33,436 nt of DNA, from contig NZ_FMDF01000004.1 in the NCBI RefSeq assembly GCF_900091955.1, positions 1 to 33,436 on the forward strand. Reading direction: 5' to 3'. Numbering within the stretch: the first letter of the stretch is position 1; every line of letters begins with the position of its first letter. Below, one piece after another: positions 14,966 through 22,650 of the stretch. The notes beneath the pieces are model-generated. The model had not been told where the DNA came from and did not search any database. It saw nothing but the letters and a program-made list of their open reading frames with translations. Made by a program: the position numbers and the translations under genes. Source of the stretch: Streptomyces sp. Ncost-T10-10d. GTDB lineage: Bacteria > Actinomycetota > Actinomycetes > Streptomycetales > Streptomycetaceae.

Positions 14966-16139
14966 CGGGACTGGGCCTTTCCGGGACGGAAGGGAGTGGG
15001 GAGGGAGGCCGGCGGGTGCCTCGGTCGCCTGCGAGCGGTAGCTCGGCCGCCAGCTGCCAGCCGCCGCCAGGGCAGGGCCCGGCGGTCAGCGATCCGCCGA
15101 GCGAGGCCACCCGCTCGGCCAGGCCGGGCAGCCCCAGCCCACCGGCCCGGTCGCCGCGCTGCTGCCGCCGTCCGGCCGGGGCGCCGTTGCTGACGTCGAC
15201 GGTGAGTGCGGACGCCGACCGGTCCAGCGTCACGGTCACGTCCGCGTCGGGCGCGTGGCGACGCACGTTGGTCAGCGCCTCCACCACGATCCGGTACGCC
15301 GTGCCGGAGACCTCGCGGGCGACGCGGTCGAGCAGGCCCGGGGCGAGGGAGAGTTCGGTCCGACCCGCGCTCGACTCACGGAAGCGCCGGACCAGTTCGG
15401 GCACCTCGTCCAGGCCCTTGACCGACTGCCGGGAATCGCCGTCCTGCTGGTCGTGGAGCATGTGCACGGTGCGGTCCATCGCGGCCAGAGCCCGGAGCCC
15501 GGCCTCTTCGACCCGCCGCAGCGCGTCGAGTGCGACACCCGGATCGTCCGACCCGAGGAACCGCCCGGTCTGCGCCTGCGCGACCATCTCGCTGACATCG
15601 TGGGCGACGAAGTCGTGCACGTCCCGGGCCAGGTCCAGGCGCTGCCGTCGCCGGGCCTCAGCCACCGAGCTGACCCGCCGGGCGTCCAATACCCGCAGGT
15701 ACACCCCGCCCGCCGCCGCGCCGGTCGCCATCAGCGACCAGAAGACGCAGGCGCCGACGATGCCGCGGACCGAGTCGGTGCTCCAGGCGCGCAGCACCCA
15801 CAGGGTCACCGCGAGGTGGGCCAGCGTACCGGCCGCGATCGCCTGCGGCGGCGGGGCGTGGCGCGCGGTCGGCACCAGCACGGCGAGCAGGGCGACGGCT
15901 TCCAGCGTGCCCACCGTGCCCGGCCCGGGGCCGGCCGCTCCGGACGGATGAGCGACCGTCACGACGAGCGACACCGCGGCGGCGGCTCCTGTCGCCCGGG
16001 CGATCAGCGGACGCGACCTCGACCGGCCCGCGAAGACGAGCAGCGCCGCCGCGCTGGACAGGAAGGCCGGGACCAGGGTGATCAACACAACCCCGACAGT
16101 ACGCGTGCGGGCACCGGGCGCGCCTGTGCCTTTCGGCAT
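14787..16139 (-). CDS. Histidine kinase of the NarL-partner (HisKA_3) type
   Basis: 450 residues if ATG 16139 (MPKGTG) is used; it lies just before the first membrane helix. Four or five hydrophobic segments (about 15-150) form a small sensor region without a large extracellular loop. The phosphoacceptor is His175 in LARDVHDFVAHDVSEMVAQAQ. The HATPase has YRIVVEALTNVRRHAPDADV (N box) and GGLGLPGLAERVASLGGSL (G box). After LAAELPLAG the frame continues for about 76 Arg/Pro-rich residues and overlaps the regulator by 179 nt. Typical pairs overlap by about 4 nt, and one alternative frame would stop at the regulator ATGA, so a small indel near 15020 may have extended it. Confidence 0.85.
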   Translation of the reverse strand: MPKGTGAPGARTRTVGVVLITLVPAFLSSAAALLVFAGRSRSRPLIARATGAAAAVSLVVTVAHPSGAAGPGPGTVGTLEAVALLAVLVPTARHAPPPQAIAAGTLAHLAVTLWVLRAWSTDSVRGIVGACVFWSLMATGAAAGGVYLRVLDARRVSSVAEARRRQRLDLARDVHDFVAHDVSEMVAQAQTGRFLGSDDPGVALDALRRVEEAGLRALAAMDRTVHMLHDQQDGDSRQSVKGLDEVPELVRRFRESSAGRTELSLAPGLLDRVAREVSGTAYRIVVEALTNVRRHAPDADVTVTLDRSASALTVDVSNGAPAGRRQQRGDRAGGLGLPGLAERVASLGGSLTAGPCPGGGWQLAAELPLAGDRGTRRPPSPLPSVPERPSPDEQRPDDHGADQHWTDQHRPDPRPARRRPGEHPQCLPDGPRRPAGYPGRRRGRGRRRRG

Positions 16140-16183
16140 ATCCGCGACCCGCCCGCCCGCGATCTCGGTGCCCAACGGCATAT
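16126..16183. promoter_or_regulatory. Two 16-bp repeats in the divergent kinase/membrane-protein region
   Basis: GTGCCTTTCGGCATAT (16126-16141) and GTGCCCAACGGCATAT (16168-16183) are direct copies 42 bp apart. Each contains the inverted pair TGCC/GGCA. They lie between the divergent starts, at a whole number of helical turns, and are candidate sites for the NarL-type regulator. The left one overlaps the chosen kinase start codon. Confidence 0.45.
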
Positions 16184-16218
16184 GTCCGCAGGGGTGGTGG
16201 CCTGACCAGGCTTGAGAC

Positions 16219-16842
16219 ATGACAGCGACCCAGTCGGCCCGACCCACCGCCACCCCCACGTCCGAGCGCACGAAGCGAGGCTCCGCGAAGCCGAAGTACG
16301 TCCCCGGCACCCCCCGGTGGGCCCAGCTCGCCGCGCACGCGGTCCCGCTGGTGGTGCTGCCCTCCAGCATCTGGCGGCTGCTCCTGACCGCCGGAGTGGC
16401 CGGGGTGGACCACTCCGCGAACCCGGGCTACCACTCCCAACTCAGCGACTACCTCTACGTCCTGCTCCTGTCTGCGGTCTCCGAGGGGCTCGCGCTGCTG
16501 ACCCTCGGTCTGGTCAAGCCCTGGGGCGAGGTATTCCCGCGCTGGATACCCCTTCTGGGCGGACGCCGCGTCGCGATCAAGGCGGCGGTGATCCCGGCGA
16601 CCGTCGGCGCGACCCTGCTGGTGCTGCTCGCCGCGTACTTCTTCCTGAACCCCATCCTCTTCCACATCCACTTCACGCCGTCGATCGGCGGCAAGGGGAC
16701 GGCCACCTCGCACCTGGAGGTCAGCGGGTGGTCACAGGCGCTGTTCGCGGCCTGCTACCTGCCGCTGATCGCCTGGCCGGTGCTGGTCGGCGCCGTCACC
16801 CACGCCTACTACCGCCGCCGCGCCACCACGGAAGGACGCTGA
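16219..16842 (+). CDS. Polytopic membrane protein, paralogue 1
   Basis: 207 residues with about four predicted membrane helices (WAQLAAHAVPLVVLPSSIWRLLL, LYVLLLSAVSEGLALLTLGLV, AVIPATVGATLLVLLAAYFFL, LFAACYLPLIAWPVLVGAV). Shared motifs with the next gene are VLPxSIWR, SExLALLxxGL, WGEVxPxWIPxLxGRxV and AVIPAxxGAT. The N-terminus is a charged, Thr-rich cytoplasmic stretch. No enzymatic motif is seen and no function is known to me. It is divergent from the two-component system, which may control or sense it. It ends 1 nt before the next start. Confidence 0.75.
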   Translation: MTATQSARPTATPTSERTKRGSAKPKYVPGTPRWAQLAAHAVPLVVLPSSIWRLLLTAGVAGVDHSANPGYHSQLSDYLYVLLLSAVSEGLALLTLGLVKPWGEVFPRWIPLLGGRRVAIKAAVIPATVGATLLVLLAAYFFLNPILFHIHFTPSIGGKGTATSHLEVSGWSQALFAACYLPLIAWPVLVGAVTHAYYRRRATTEGR

Positions 16843-16843
16843 G

Positions 16844-17476
16844 ATGAGCGAGCCGGCACCGAGCGGGCGGCTCCGCGCCGCCTGGGCCGCCGTCCACACC
16901 CCCATGGCGGGAGTCCCGCGCGGTGCCCGCCTCGCGGCCGCCGTCATCCCGTTCACCGTGCTGCCCGCGAGCATCTGGCGGATCGCCGGGATCACCTTCC
17001 ACCTGCCGCTCGACGGCGGTCTGCACCCGGGGCACGGACAGGTTCCGGCCTGGCTACCGATGGAGGTCTACGTCCTCCTGATCTCGGTCCTGTCCGAATT
17101 GCTGGCGCTGCTGGCCTTCGGCCTGATCGCGGGCTGGGGCGAGGTGTGGCCGCACTGGATCCCGCGCCTGCGGGGCAGGCCGGTCCCGGTGCTCGCGGCC
17201 GTGATTCCCGCCGGGCTCGGCGCCACGATCCTGACCGCGATGTGGAGCTGGGCCGCCGTCACCGCGGCGTTCGGCCGGACCGCCGAGTGGAGGCCGCTAC
17301 CGCCCGACAACCCGATGACTCTGCACGACTGGCACTCGGCGCTGCTGGCCGCCGCCTACGCGCCGCTCGTGCTGTGGGGCCCGCTGCTCGGCTGGCTGAC
17401 CGTCGCCTACTGGCGGCGCCGCGCGAGGCACGCGCCCCGGCCCGCCGTAGCGGTGGTCGGCGTGACGTCCCGATGA
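16844..17476 (+). CDS. Polytopic membrane protein, paralogue 2
   Basis: 210 residues, clearly related to the previous gene (VLPASIWRI, LLISVLSELLALLAFGLIAGWGEVWPHWIPRLRGRPVPVLAAVIPAGLGATIL, YAPLVLWGPLLGWLTVAYWRRRAR). Order and spacing of helices are the same, so this is a tandem duplication and the pair may form a heteromer. The ATG at 16844 is 1 nt after the previous stop, which indicates an operon. The gene ends 43 bp before an IS5 fragment; no terminator hairpin was recognised. Confidence 0.75.
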   Translation: MSEPAPSGRLRAAWAAVHTPMAGVPRGARLAAAVIPFTVLPASIWRIAGITFHLPLDGGLHPGHGQVPAWLPMEVYVLLISVLSELLALLAFGLIAGWGEVWPHWIPRLRGRPVPVLAAVIPAGLGATILTAMWSWAAVTAAFGRTAEWRPLPPDNPMTLHDWHSALLAAAYAPLVLWGPLLGWLTVAYWRRRARHAPRPAVAVVGVTSR

Positions 17477-17519
17477 GACGGCGCCTGATGCTGGTGCCGC
17501 GTCCAGTGAATCGTCATTC

Positions 17520-17596
17520 GTGGAGCCAGAGTCGGACGGCGGCGGCTGTGACCGTGCCGTGGAAGACGTAGGCGCGCTTGTCGCAGCGCGTCGCCC
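17520..17596 (-). pseudogene. IS5-type transposase 3' end, minus-strand copy B
   Basis: The minus frame reads TRCDKRAYVFHGTVTAAAVRLWLHE and then stops, the C-terminus of an IS5-type transposase. It matches 14106-14181 at 71 of 76 positions in the same orientation. Homology breaks at about 17596, where IS1182 transposase sequence of the opposite strand begins. Confidence 0.75.
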
Positions 17597-17890
17597 GGCT
17601 TCCACCACAGCGTGCTGGCCGACTTCCGAGACCGCCTCACCGAGGGCGACCGCGCCGACCGTCTCCTCGACCTCGCGCTGACCCGGCTCAAGGAGGCCGG
17701 GCTGGTGCGGGAGCGCACCACGCAACGCACCGACTCCACCCACGTCCTGGCCGCTGTGCGTGACCTGACCCGCCTGGAACTGATCACCGAGGCGGTACGA
17801 GCCGCGCTGGAAGAAGTCGCCGGCACCGCCGGGCACCTGCTGGACGGCCTGGTCGACGAGGAATGGGGGCGCCGCTACGGACGCCCGGTC
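17597..17890 (+). pseudogene. IS1182-family transposase internal fragment
   Basis: Reads GFHHSVLADFRDRLTEGDRADRLLDLALTRLKEAGLVRERTTQRTDSTHVLAAVRDLTRLELITEAVRAALEEV, collinear with residues about 105-195 of the intact IS1182 transposase at 20914-22632 (DASVLSRFRARL, KQRTDSTHVISAVRDLNRLEL). TDSTHV carries the first catalytic Asp. The protein sequences differ at many positions, so it came from another IS1182 copy. Both ends are cut, and the frame continues without a stop into the toxin. Confidence 0.8.
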
Positions 17891-18430
17891 CGGTACGACA
17901 TCACGGTCGACGGCCTGCACACGTTCTACGTACGCGCCGAGGGGCCGCGGGCGAGTGACCTGCTCGTGCACAACTGCGCGAACCTCAGCGACGAGTTGGC
18001 CTTTCCCAGCAGCGGCGCCCACACCCTGAGCCGTCACGTCAACCCGACGCCGCAACAGGCCATCGACTTCGCCAAGGAGAACGAGCGGAAGGGCCTGGCC
18101 CCGATCAGCACGGTGTGGACCAGCCAGGACATCGCGCAGCAGGCCGTCGAACGAGTACTCGCGGACTACTTCTTCCCCCGCGGCAAGAAGCGGACCGCCA
18201 GCTTCGACGCGTTGGACAACTTCCTCAACAAGCGGGGACAGTGGCGCAACAAGGCGGAGTTCCCGATCACCGGTTCCTGGGATCTGTACGGTTCTCTCGG
18301 AACGGTGTTCAAGGCGTCCGGGGGCTCGGAGGCAGCGGGCAACGGGGTCCGCGTGATCCTGAAGAGGCTGCCCGGCAAGAAGGGGCACGAGGGGTACATT
18401 ATCTATACTGCGTACCCCATGCCCAAGTAG
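17612..18430 (+). CDS. Polymorphic toxin C-terminus: pretoxin-HINT end plus RNase A-like domain, fused to transposase
   Basis: The open frame (GTG 17612, 272 residues) has three parts. Residues 1-93 are IS1182 transposase. Residues 95-122 (YDITVDGLHTFYVRAEGPRASDLLVHNC) are the end of a pretoxin HINT autoprocessing domain, with the L-V-H-N-C cleavage junction. Residues about 134-272 resemble the RNase A-like CdiA C-terminal toxin fold: GAHTLSRHV with His137 and Arg141, then a Trp/Tyr-containing middle, and the end GYIIYTAYP with Thr266 and Tyr268 as likely catalytic residues. The delivery part of the parent protein is gone. It may be an orphan toxin module kept by its immunity gene. Expression from an IS-borne start is unproven. 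Confidence 0.72.
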   Translation: MLADFRDRLTEGDRADRLLDLALTRLKEAGLVRERTTQRTDSTHVLAAVRDLTRLELITEAVRAALEEVAGTAGHLLDGLVDEEWGRRYGRPVRYDITVDGLHTFYVRAEGPRASDLLVHNCANLSDELAFPSSGAHTLSRHVNPTPQQAIDFAKENERKGLAPISTVWTSQDIAQQAVERVLADYFFPRGKKRTASFDALDNFLNKRGQWRNKAEFPITGSWDLYGSLGTVFKASGGSEAAGNGVRVILKRLPGKKGHEGYIIYTAYPMPK

Positions 18431-18488
18431 TGGCCTCGCTGTCTTTCTGACGGCACATCCGTGAAGGGGTACCCCCTGTCACACCCGT

Positions 18489-18525
18489 GGTGGGCCCGTC
18501 CGTCCTCACGACGGACGGGCCCACC
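18489..18525. terminator. 16-bp perfect hairpin between toxin and immunity-like gene
   Basis: Arms 18489-18504 and 18510-18525 pair perfectly around the loop CTCAC, the strongest hairpin I found in the window. It ends 41 bp before the immunity-like start. It should terminate or attenuate the toxin transcript, so the downstream gene would need its own promoter or partial read-through. Confidence 0.75.
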
Positions 18526-18566
18526 TCTGTGACCTCACCCGGTAGATCAAGGAGCCGACACCGACC

Positions 18567-19838
18567 ATGGCACGGCAGCGCGAGGAGTACGGCGAGCTGT
18601 TCGAGGGCGACTTCGGCCTGAGCGCGCTCGCGGGCGGGATCGCGGCCTCCCCCGAACCACTCGACCAGGACGGTGTGCTCCGGCTGGCAGCGGAGGTGGC
18701 GGCCGCCGGCGAGGGCGCGGTGGAACTCGGCCTGGACCTCAACCATCTGCTGGAAACCGGTCTGTCCGACGAGATCCTGGACACGGTCTGGACAGCTGTA
18801 ACCGGCGACGACCGCCGCTCGACCGCCACCGGGGCGGACACCCGCGATCGGCTGAGCCGGCTCGCCGCGCGCTACCCCATACCGCCTGGGACCGGAGCCT
18901 CGGGACCCGAACGGGAGACGAATTCACGGGCCGACGTAGTCGCGGAGGTGAGGGCAGCGGCGGCGGACCTGGGGCACGCGGCGGCGGAGCCGGCGAGCGA
19001 CACCGACGAACCCGGCGCCGCCCTGGCAGCGGCCCTGACCACGATCGTCGACCACACCGACGAGGGGCTCGGCCTGCGTCTTCTGCTGCGCGCTCTCAAG
19101 ACCCGTCACGTCCTCGTGACGAAAGAGCGGTACGACCGCCTGACGGCCCTCGGCAGACAACTCGGATACCCCGGGCCCCTCGTCCACGACGGCCTGAGCG
19201 TGGCATGGCCACCCATCGACCCGGCCCGGCGTGACGGGGAGGGCGACTTCGGCCTGTCCGCGCTCGCCGCGTGGTTCTCCTGGGAGTGGACGGAGCCCAC
19301 CGCTCGCGACCGGCTGCGTGCAGCAGTCGCGGCCGACGACGCGGCCCAGACCCCCGGGTCCGCAGCGGCGCTCCTGCTCGTGGACTCCCTCCGCCTCCTG
19401 CAGTCGCCGCTGCCCGACGACACCATCGCCACGCTGTGGCACGAGGCCACCGGCGGGGCCCATGATCCCGGACGCCTCGGCCTCAGTCCCCGGGACTGGC
19501 TCAGGACGGTCGCCGAAGCGTGCCGCGCACACCTTGCCGAGGTCGCTCCCGGCCATCGGCACACCACGCCACCAGTCGACCCGGCCCACCAGGACACGGT
19601 GCTGCGAGAGGTACGGGAGTCGACCGCCGTGCTCGGTGAGGCACCAACGGCGGCGGTGGAGGACGTCGTCACCCGGGTGGACCCCGACCTCGGCTACCGG
19701 TTGCTCCTGCGCCTGCTCGCCGTACGGGCCGCCCCCCTCACCGAGGAAGGGTACGCGCGCCACTTGGCGCTGTGCCGTCACTTCCGCTACGGCGCGGAGC
19801 ACGTGGCCGAGGCCGTCGAACTGCTCCAGCACCGCTGA
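18567..19838 (+). CDS. Probable immunity protein made of two similar halves
   Basis: 423 residues, largely alpha-helical and acidic, with no catalytic motif. The halves (about 13-205 and 225-420) align: EGDFGLSALAGG with EGDFGLSALAAW; LSDEILDTVWTAVTG with LPDDTIATLWHEATG; GLGLRLLLRALKTRHVLVTKERYDRLTALGRQLGY with DLGYRLLLRLLAVRAAPLTEEGYARHLALCRHFRY. The position right after an RNase A-like toxin on the same strand points to immunity, and duplication of an immunity domain is plausible. AAGGAG precedes the ATG by 12 nt. I cannot assign a named family. An IS5 fragment begins 4 nt after its stop. Confidence 0.6.
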   Translation: MARQREEYGELFEGDFGLSALAGGIAASPEPLDQDGVLRLAAEVAAAGEGAVELGLDLNHLLETGLSDEILDTVWTAVTGDDRRSTATGADTRDRLSRLAARYPIPPGTGASGPERETNSRADVVAEVRAAAADLGHAAAEPASDTDEPGAALAAALTTIVDHTDEGLGLRLLLRALKTRHVLVTKERYDRLTALGRQLGYPGPLVHDGLSVAWPPIDPARRDGEGDFGLSALAAWFSWEWTEPTARDRLRAAVAADDAAQTPGSAAALLLVDSLRLLQSPLPDDTIATLWHEATGGAHDPGRLGLSPRDWLRTVAEACRAHLAEVAPGHRHTTPPVDPAHQDTVLREVRESTAVLGEAPTAAVEDVVTRVDPDLGYRLLLRLLAVRAAPLTEEGYARHLALCRHFRYGAEHVAEAVELLQHR

Positions 19839-19841
19839 CCC

Positions 19842-20203
19842 GCGCTCCTGGTGGTCACGCGTGGGAACCAGGGTGCCGTCCACGATCAGCACGGTGTCCT
19901 TGCGGAACCGCTGGCGGGGCTGGAGCGCGAGCGACGGGCCGAGGTGGTCGATGATGCGGTCGGCGGCCGACTTCGAGATGCCGAGCAGCGGCGCCAACTG
20001 TCGCAGCGTCAGGTTGGTTCGCCAGTAGGCGGCGACCAGCAGGACGCGGTCCTCAAGCGGCAGGCTCCAGGACCGGCCCTTGCGGACCGGGTCCGCCAAC
20101 CCTCGCGCCGCAACGCGTTGACCAACTTGCCGAACTGACGCGGACTCAGCCCGGAAAACGGGGCTATCCAGGACGGCTCCGACGCCGTGATCACACCAGA
20201 CAC
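19842..20203 (-). pseudogene. IS5-family (DDE_Tnp_4 type) transposase N-terminal remnant
   Basis: The minus strand begins SGVITASEPSWIAPFSGLSPRQFGKLVNALRREG, then after a frameshift near 20100 continues ADPVRKGRSWSLPLEDRVLLVAAYWRTNLTLRQLAPLLGISKSAADRIIDHLGP to KDTVLIVDGTLVPTRDH. This is the N-terminal HTH and the first catalytic Asp of an IS5-type transposase; the rest is missing. The upstream sequence to about 20250 may hold its terminal repeat. The break abuts the immunity-like gene stop. The long minus frame continuing to 18924 is only a shadow of that gene. Confidence 0.75.
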
Positions 20204-20272
20204 GACGAGATCATCTCACCCGTGACCAGCAGTTACGGGACAGTTTAGTCGGCCCCGGGCTCCCGGCGAGAG

Positions 20273-20819
20273 TCAGCTGAACGATGGGATGACGTGGGAG
20301 CCGTACGCGTCGATGGTCGCCTCCCGGGCGTCGTGCATGTTGTAGACGGCGAACTGGTCGACGCCGAGGTCCCTCAGGTGCTGGAGTTTCTCGATGTGGG
20401 CCTCGGCGGGGCCGAGGAGGCAGAAGCGGTCGACGATCTCGTCGGGGACGAAGTCGGCGGACGGGTTCCCGGCGCGGCCGTGGTGGCTGTAGTCGTAGCC
20501 CTGGCGGGACTTGACGTACTCGGTGAGTTCCTCGGGGACCATCGAGGAGTGCTCGCCGTAGCGGGAGACCAGGTCGGCGACGTGGTTGCCGACCATACCG
20601 CCGAACCAGCGGCACTGGTCGCGGGCGTGCTCCAAGTCCTCGCCGACGTATGCGAGGGCCGCCACGCAGATGGTGATGGCATCCGGGTCCCGGCCGGCAG
20701 CGGCGGCGGCCTCGCGGACCGACTTGACCATCCACTCGGTGAGGTAGAGGTCGGCAAGCTGGAGGATGAACCCGTCGGCCTTCTGTCCGGCCAGGGCCAG
20801 CGCTTTGGGTCCGTATGCG
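20273..20819 (-). pseudogene. F420-dependent LLM oxidoreductase, C-terminal half (split by IS1182)
   Basis: From the insertion point it reads AYGPKALALAGQKADGFILQLADLYLTEWMVKSVREAAAAAGRDPDAITICVAALAYVGEDLEHARDQCRWFGGMVGNHVADL and ends HVIPSFS and TGA. This is the C-terminal half of a TIGR03842-like oxidoreductase. It joins exactly to the half at 22651-23110 when the IS and one 8-bp target copy are removed, giving WMAAYGPKALALAG across the junction. It has no start of its own. Confidence 0.85.
20812..20819. repeat. 8-bp target-site duplication, left (CGTATGCG)
   Basis: CGTATGCG directly before the IS1182 left end is repeated at 22651-22658 after its right end. Removing the IS and one copy restores the LLM reading frame, so this is the true target duplication. 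Confidence 0.85.
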
Positions 20820-22650
20820 ACTCTGCTGCGCAATTCGCTGCGGGGTGAGGTCGGGTCCGGCATGATCGTTCCTGAGGTCGCTTCTCTGTCGTGCGGCCGT
20901 GGAGGCGGTACGGATGTCGATGCGGCCGGTGGGGCTGCCGGAGATCCCGGAACAGACCGTGGCGGTGGCGCGGGCGGCGTTCCCGAAGGGAAGTCTGGCG
21001 ATACGGGTGCGGGACCGCCTCGCGGAAGTCTTCGTCGCCGAGCCGTTCGCGGGGGCATTCGGGGTGCGTGGGGCTCCGGGCCCGTCGCCGGGGGTGTTGT
21101 CGCTGGTCACGGTGTTGCAGTTCGCCGAGGACCTCACTGATCGACAGGCTGCGGCGATGGCGGTGCGGGCCATCGACTGGAAGTACGCGCTCGGGGCGGA
21201 GCTGACGGACACCGGCTTCGATGCCAGCGTGTTGTCCAGGTTCCGGGCCCGGCTCGCGGACAACGGCATGGAGCGGGTGGTCTTCGACCGGCTCCTTGAG
21301 CACTGCAAGGACGCCGGTCTGGTGGTGGCCGGGGGCAAGCAGCGCACCGATTCCACCCATGTGATCAGTGCGGTGCGGGACTTGAACCGGCTGGAGCTGG
21401 CCGGGGAGAGCGTGCGGGCGGCGCTGGAGGCTCTGGCGGTCGCGGCGCCGGTCTGGCTGGCCGGACAGATCGACGTGACGGAGTTCGCCGAGCGGTACGG
21501 ACCGAGAACCAACGGCTGGCGGATGCCGTCCTCACAGGCCAAACGCGACCGCCTCGCCCAGGTCTTCGGCCAGGACGCCCTCGCCCTGTGCCGGGCGGCC
21601 TGGGCCGAGGACGCCCCGGTGTGGATCCGTGAGGTCGAGGCGGTGCATCTGCTGCGGCAGGTCCTGGTGCAGACCTACATCATCCGGTCCGATGCCCGAG
21701 GACGGCAGGTGATCAGGAAGCGGGACGCCAACGACGGCGTCCCGCCCGGTCAACTCCGCCTGGCCTCCCCCTACGACGCGGACGCACGCTGGGCGGCCAA
21801 GGGCGATGACCTGTTCTGGATGGGCTACAAGATCCACCTCACCGAAACGTGCGGCATACTCCCCGACGCCGACGCCGACGCCGACGCCGGGTCCGGGTCC
21901 GGGAGGATGCCGAATCTGATCACCGACGTGCACACCACCGACGCGACCGTGCCCGACGTGAAGGCGACCGCTCCCATCCAGCAGAGCCTCGCGGAGCACG
22001 GCGTGAAGCCGGCCGAGCACTACCTCGACTCCGGCTACCCGTCGGCCGACCTGATCACCAAGGCCATGCAGGACGGTATCCGCATGGTCACTCCGGTCCT
22101 TCTGGACCACTCCGCGCAGGCCAAGGCGGCCGAAGGCTTCGACAAGAACGCCTTCACCATCAACTGGAAGACCCGCCAGGTCCGCTGCCCCGCCGGGAAG
22201 ACCAGCTCCCACTGGAACCCCGTTCAGCAACACGGCACAGACGCCATCGTGATCACCTTCAGCGTCGTGACCTGCCGGTCCTGCCCCTTCCAGAAGCAGT
22301 GCACCACCTCGAAGATTGGCCGTCGCATGCTCACCCTCAGGCCCGAGGAACTCCACGACAACCTCGCCAGAGCCCGCGCCGAGCAGAAGACAGACACCTG
22401 GAAGAACAAGTACGCCCTCCGGGCCGGCGTCGAGGGCACCATCAACCAGGCCCTCGACATCACCGGCATCCGCCGGGCCCGCTACCGCGGCCTACCGAAA
22501 GTCCGCCTCCAACACGCCTTCTCCGCCACCGCGCTCAACGTGATCCGGCTCGACGCCCACTGGACCACCGGGTCACTTGACCGCACCCGCCACAGCAGGC
22601 TCGAACAACTCAGCTACCGACTCTCCGCCTGACGAATTACGCAGCAGAGT
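20820..22650 (+). mobile_element. Complete IS1182-family insertion sequence, 1831 bp
   Basis: Terminal inverted repeats of 18 bp (20820-20837, ACTCTGCTGCGCAATTCG, and 22633-22650 on the other strand) differ at one position. An 8-bp duplication flanks both ends. One intact transposase gene fills the element and ends at the right repeat. The identity of the ends and the open frame suggest a recent, perhaps still active insertion. Confidence 0.92.
20914..22632 (+). CDS. IS1182-family transposase
   Basis: 572 residues from ATG 20914, which has GGAGG 8 nt upstream (a GTG at 20899 is less likely). The N-terminal domain is DUF772-like (EDLTDRQAAAMAVRAIDWKYALGAEL, TGFDASVLSRFRARL). The DDE core has TDSTHV, then HYLDSGYPSADLITKA, and GVEGTINQALDITGIRRARYRGLPKVRLQHAFSATALNVIRL with the catalytic Glu. 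Four cysteines (RCPAG; CRSCPFQKQC) fit the zinc-like C-terminal insert of the family. A short DADADADAGSGSG run lies mid-protein. Its stop is adjacent to the right terminal repeat. The frame is complete. Confidence 0.95.
   Translation: MSMRPVGLPEIPEQTVAVARAAFPKGSLAIRVRDRLAEVFVAEPFAGAFGVRGAPGPSPGVLSLVTVLQFAEDLTDRQAAAMAVRAIDWKYALGAELTDTGFDASVLSRFRARLADNGMERVVFDRLLEHCKDAGLVVAGGKQRTDSTHVISAVRDLNRLELAGESVRAALEALAVAAPVWLAGQIDVTEFAERYGPRTNGWRMPSSQAKRDRLAQVFGQDALALCRAAWAEDAPVWIREVEAVHLLRQVLVQTYIIRSDARGRQVIRKRDANDGVPPGQLRLASPYDADARWAAKGDDLFWMGYKIHLTETCGILPDADADADAGSGSGRMPNLITDVHTTDATVPDVKATAPIQQSLAEHGVKPAEHYLDSGYPSADLITKAMQDGIRMVTPVLLDHSAQAKAAEGFDKNAFTINWKTRQVRCPAGKTSSHWNPVQQHGTDAIVITFSVVTCRSCPFQKQCTTSKIGRRMLTLRPEELHDNLARARAEQKTDTWKNKYALRAGVEGTINQALDITGIRRARYRGLPKVRLQHAFSATALNVIRLDAHWTTGSLDRTRHSRLEQLSYRLSA

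Noticed and set aside
18924..20099. 391-codon minus frame across the immunity-like gene
   Set aside because: Only the first 86 codons (IS5 transposase) are real; the rest is antisense to the plus gene.
21863..21905. GAC/GCC repeat in the IS1182 transposase as a phase-variable tract
   Set aside because: Units are multiples of three and only change an Asp-Ala linker; no frame effect.
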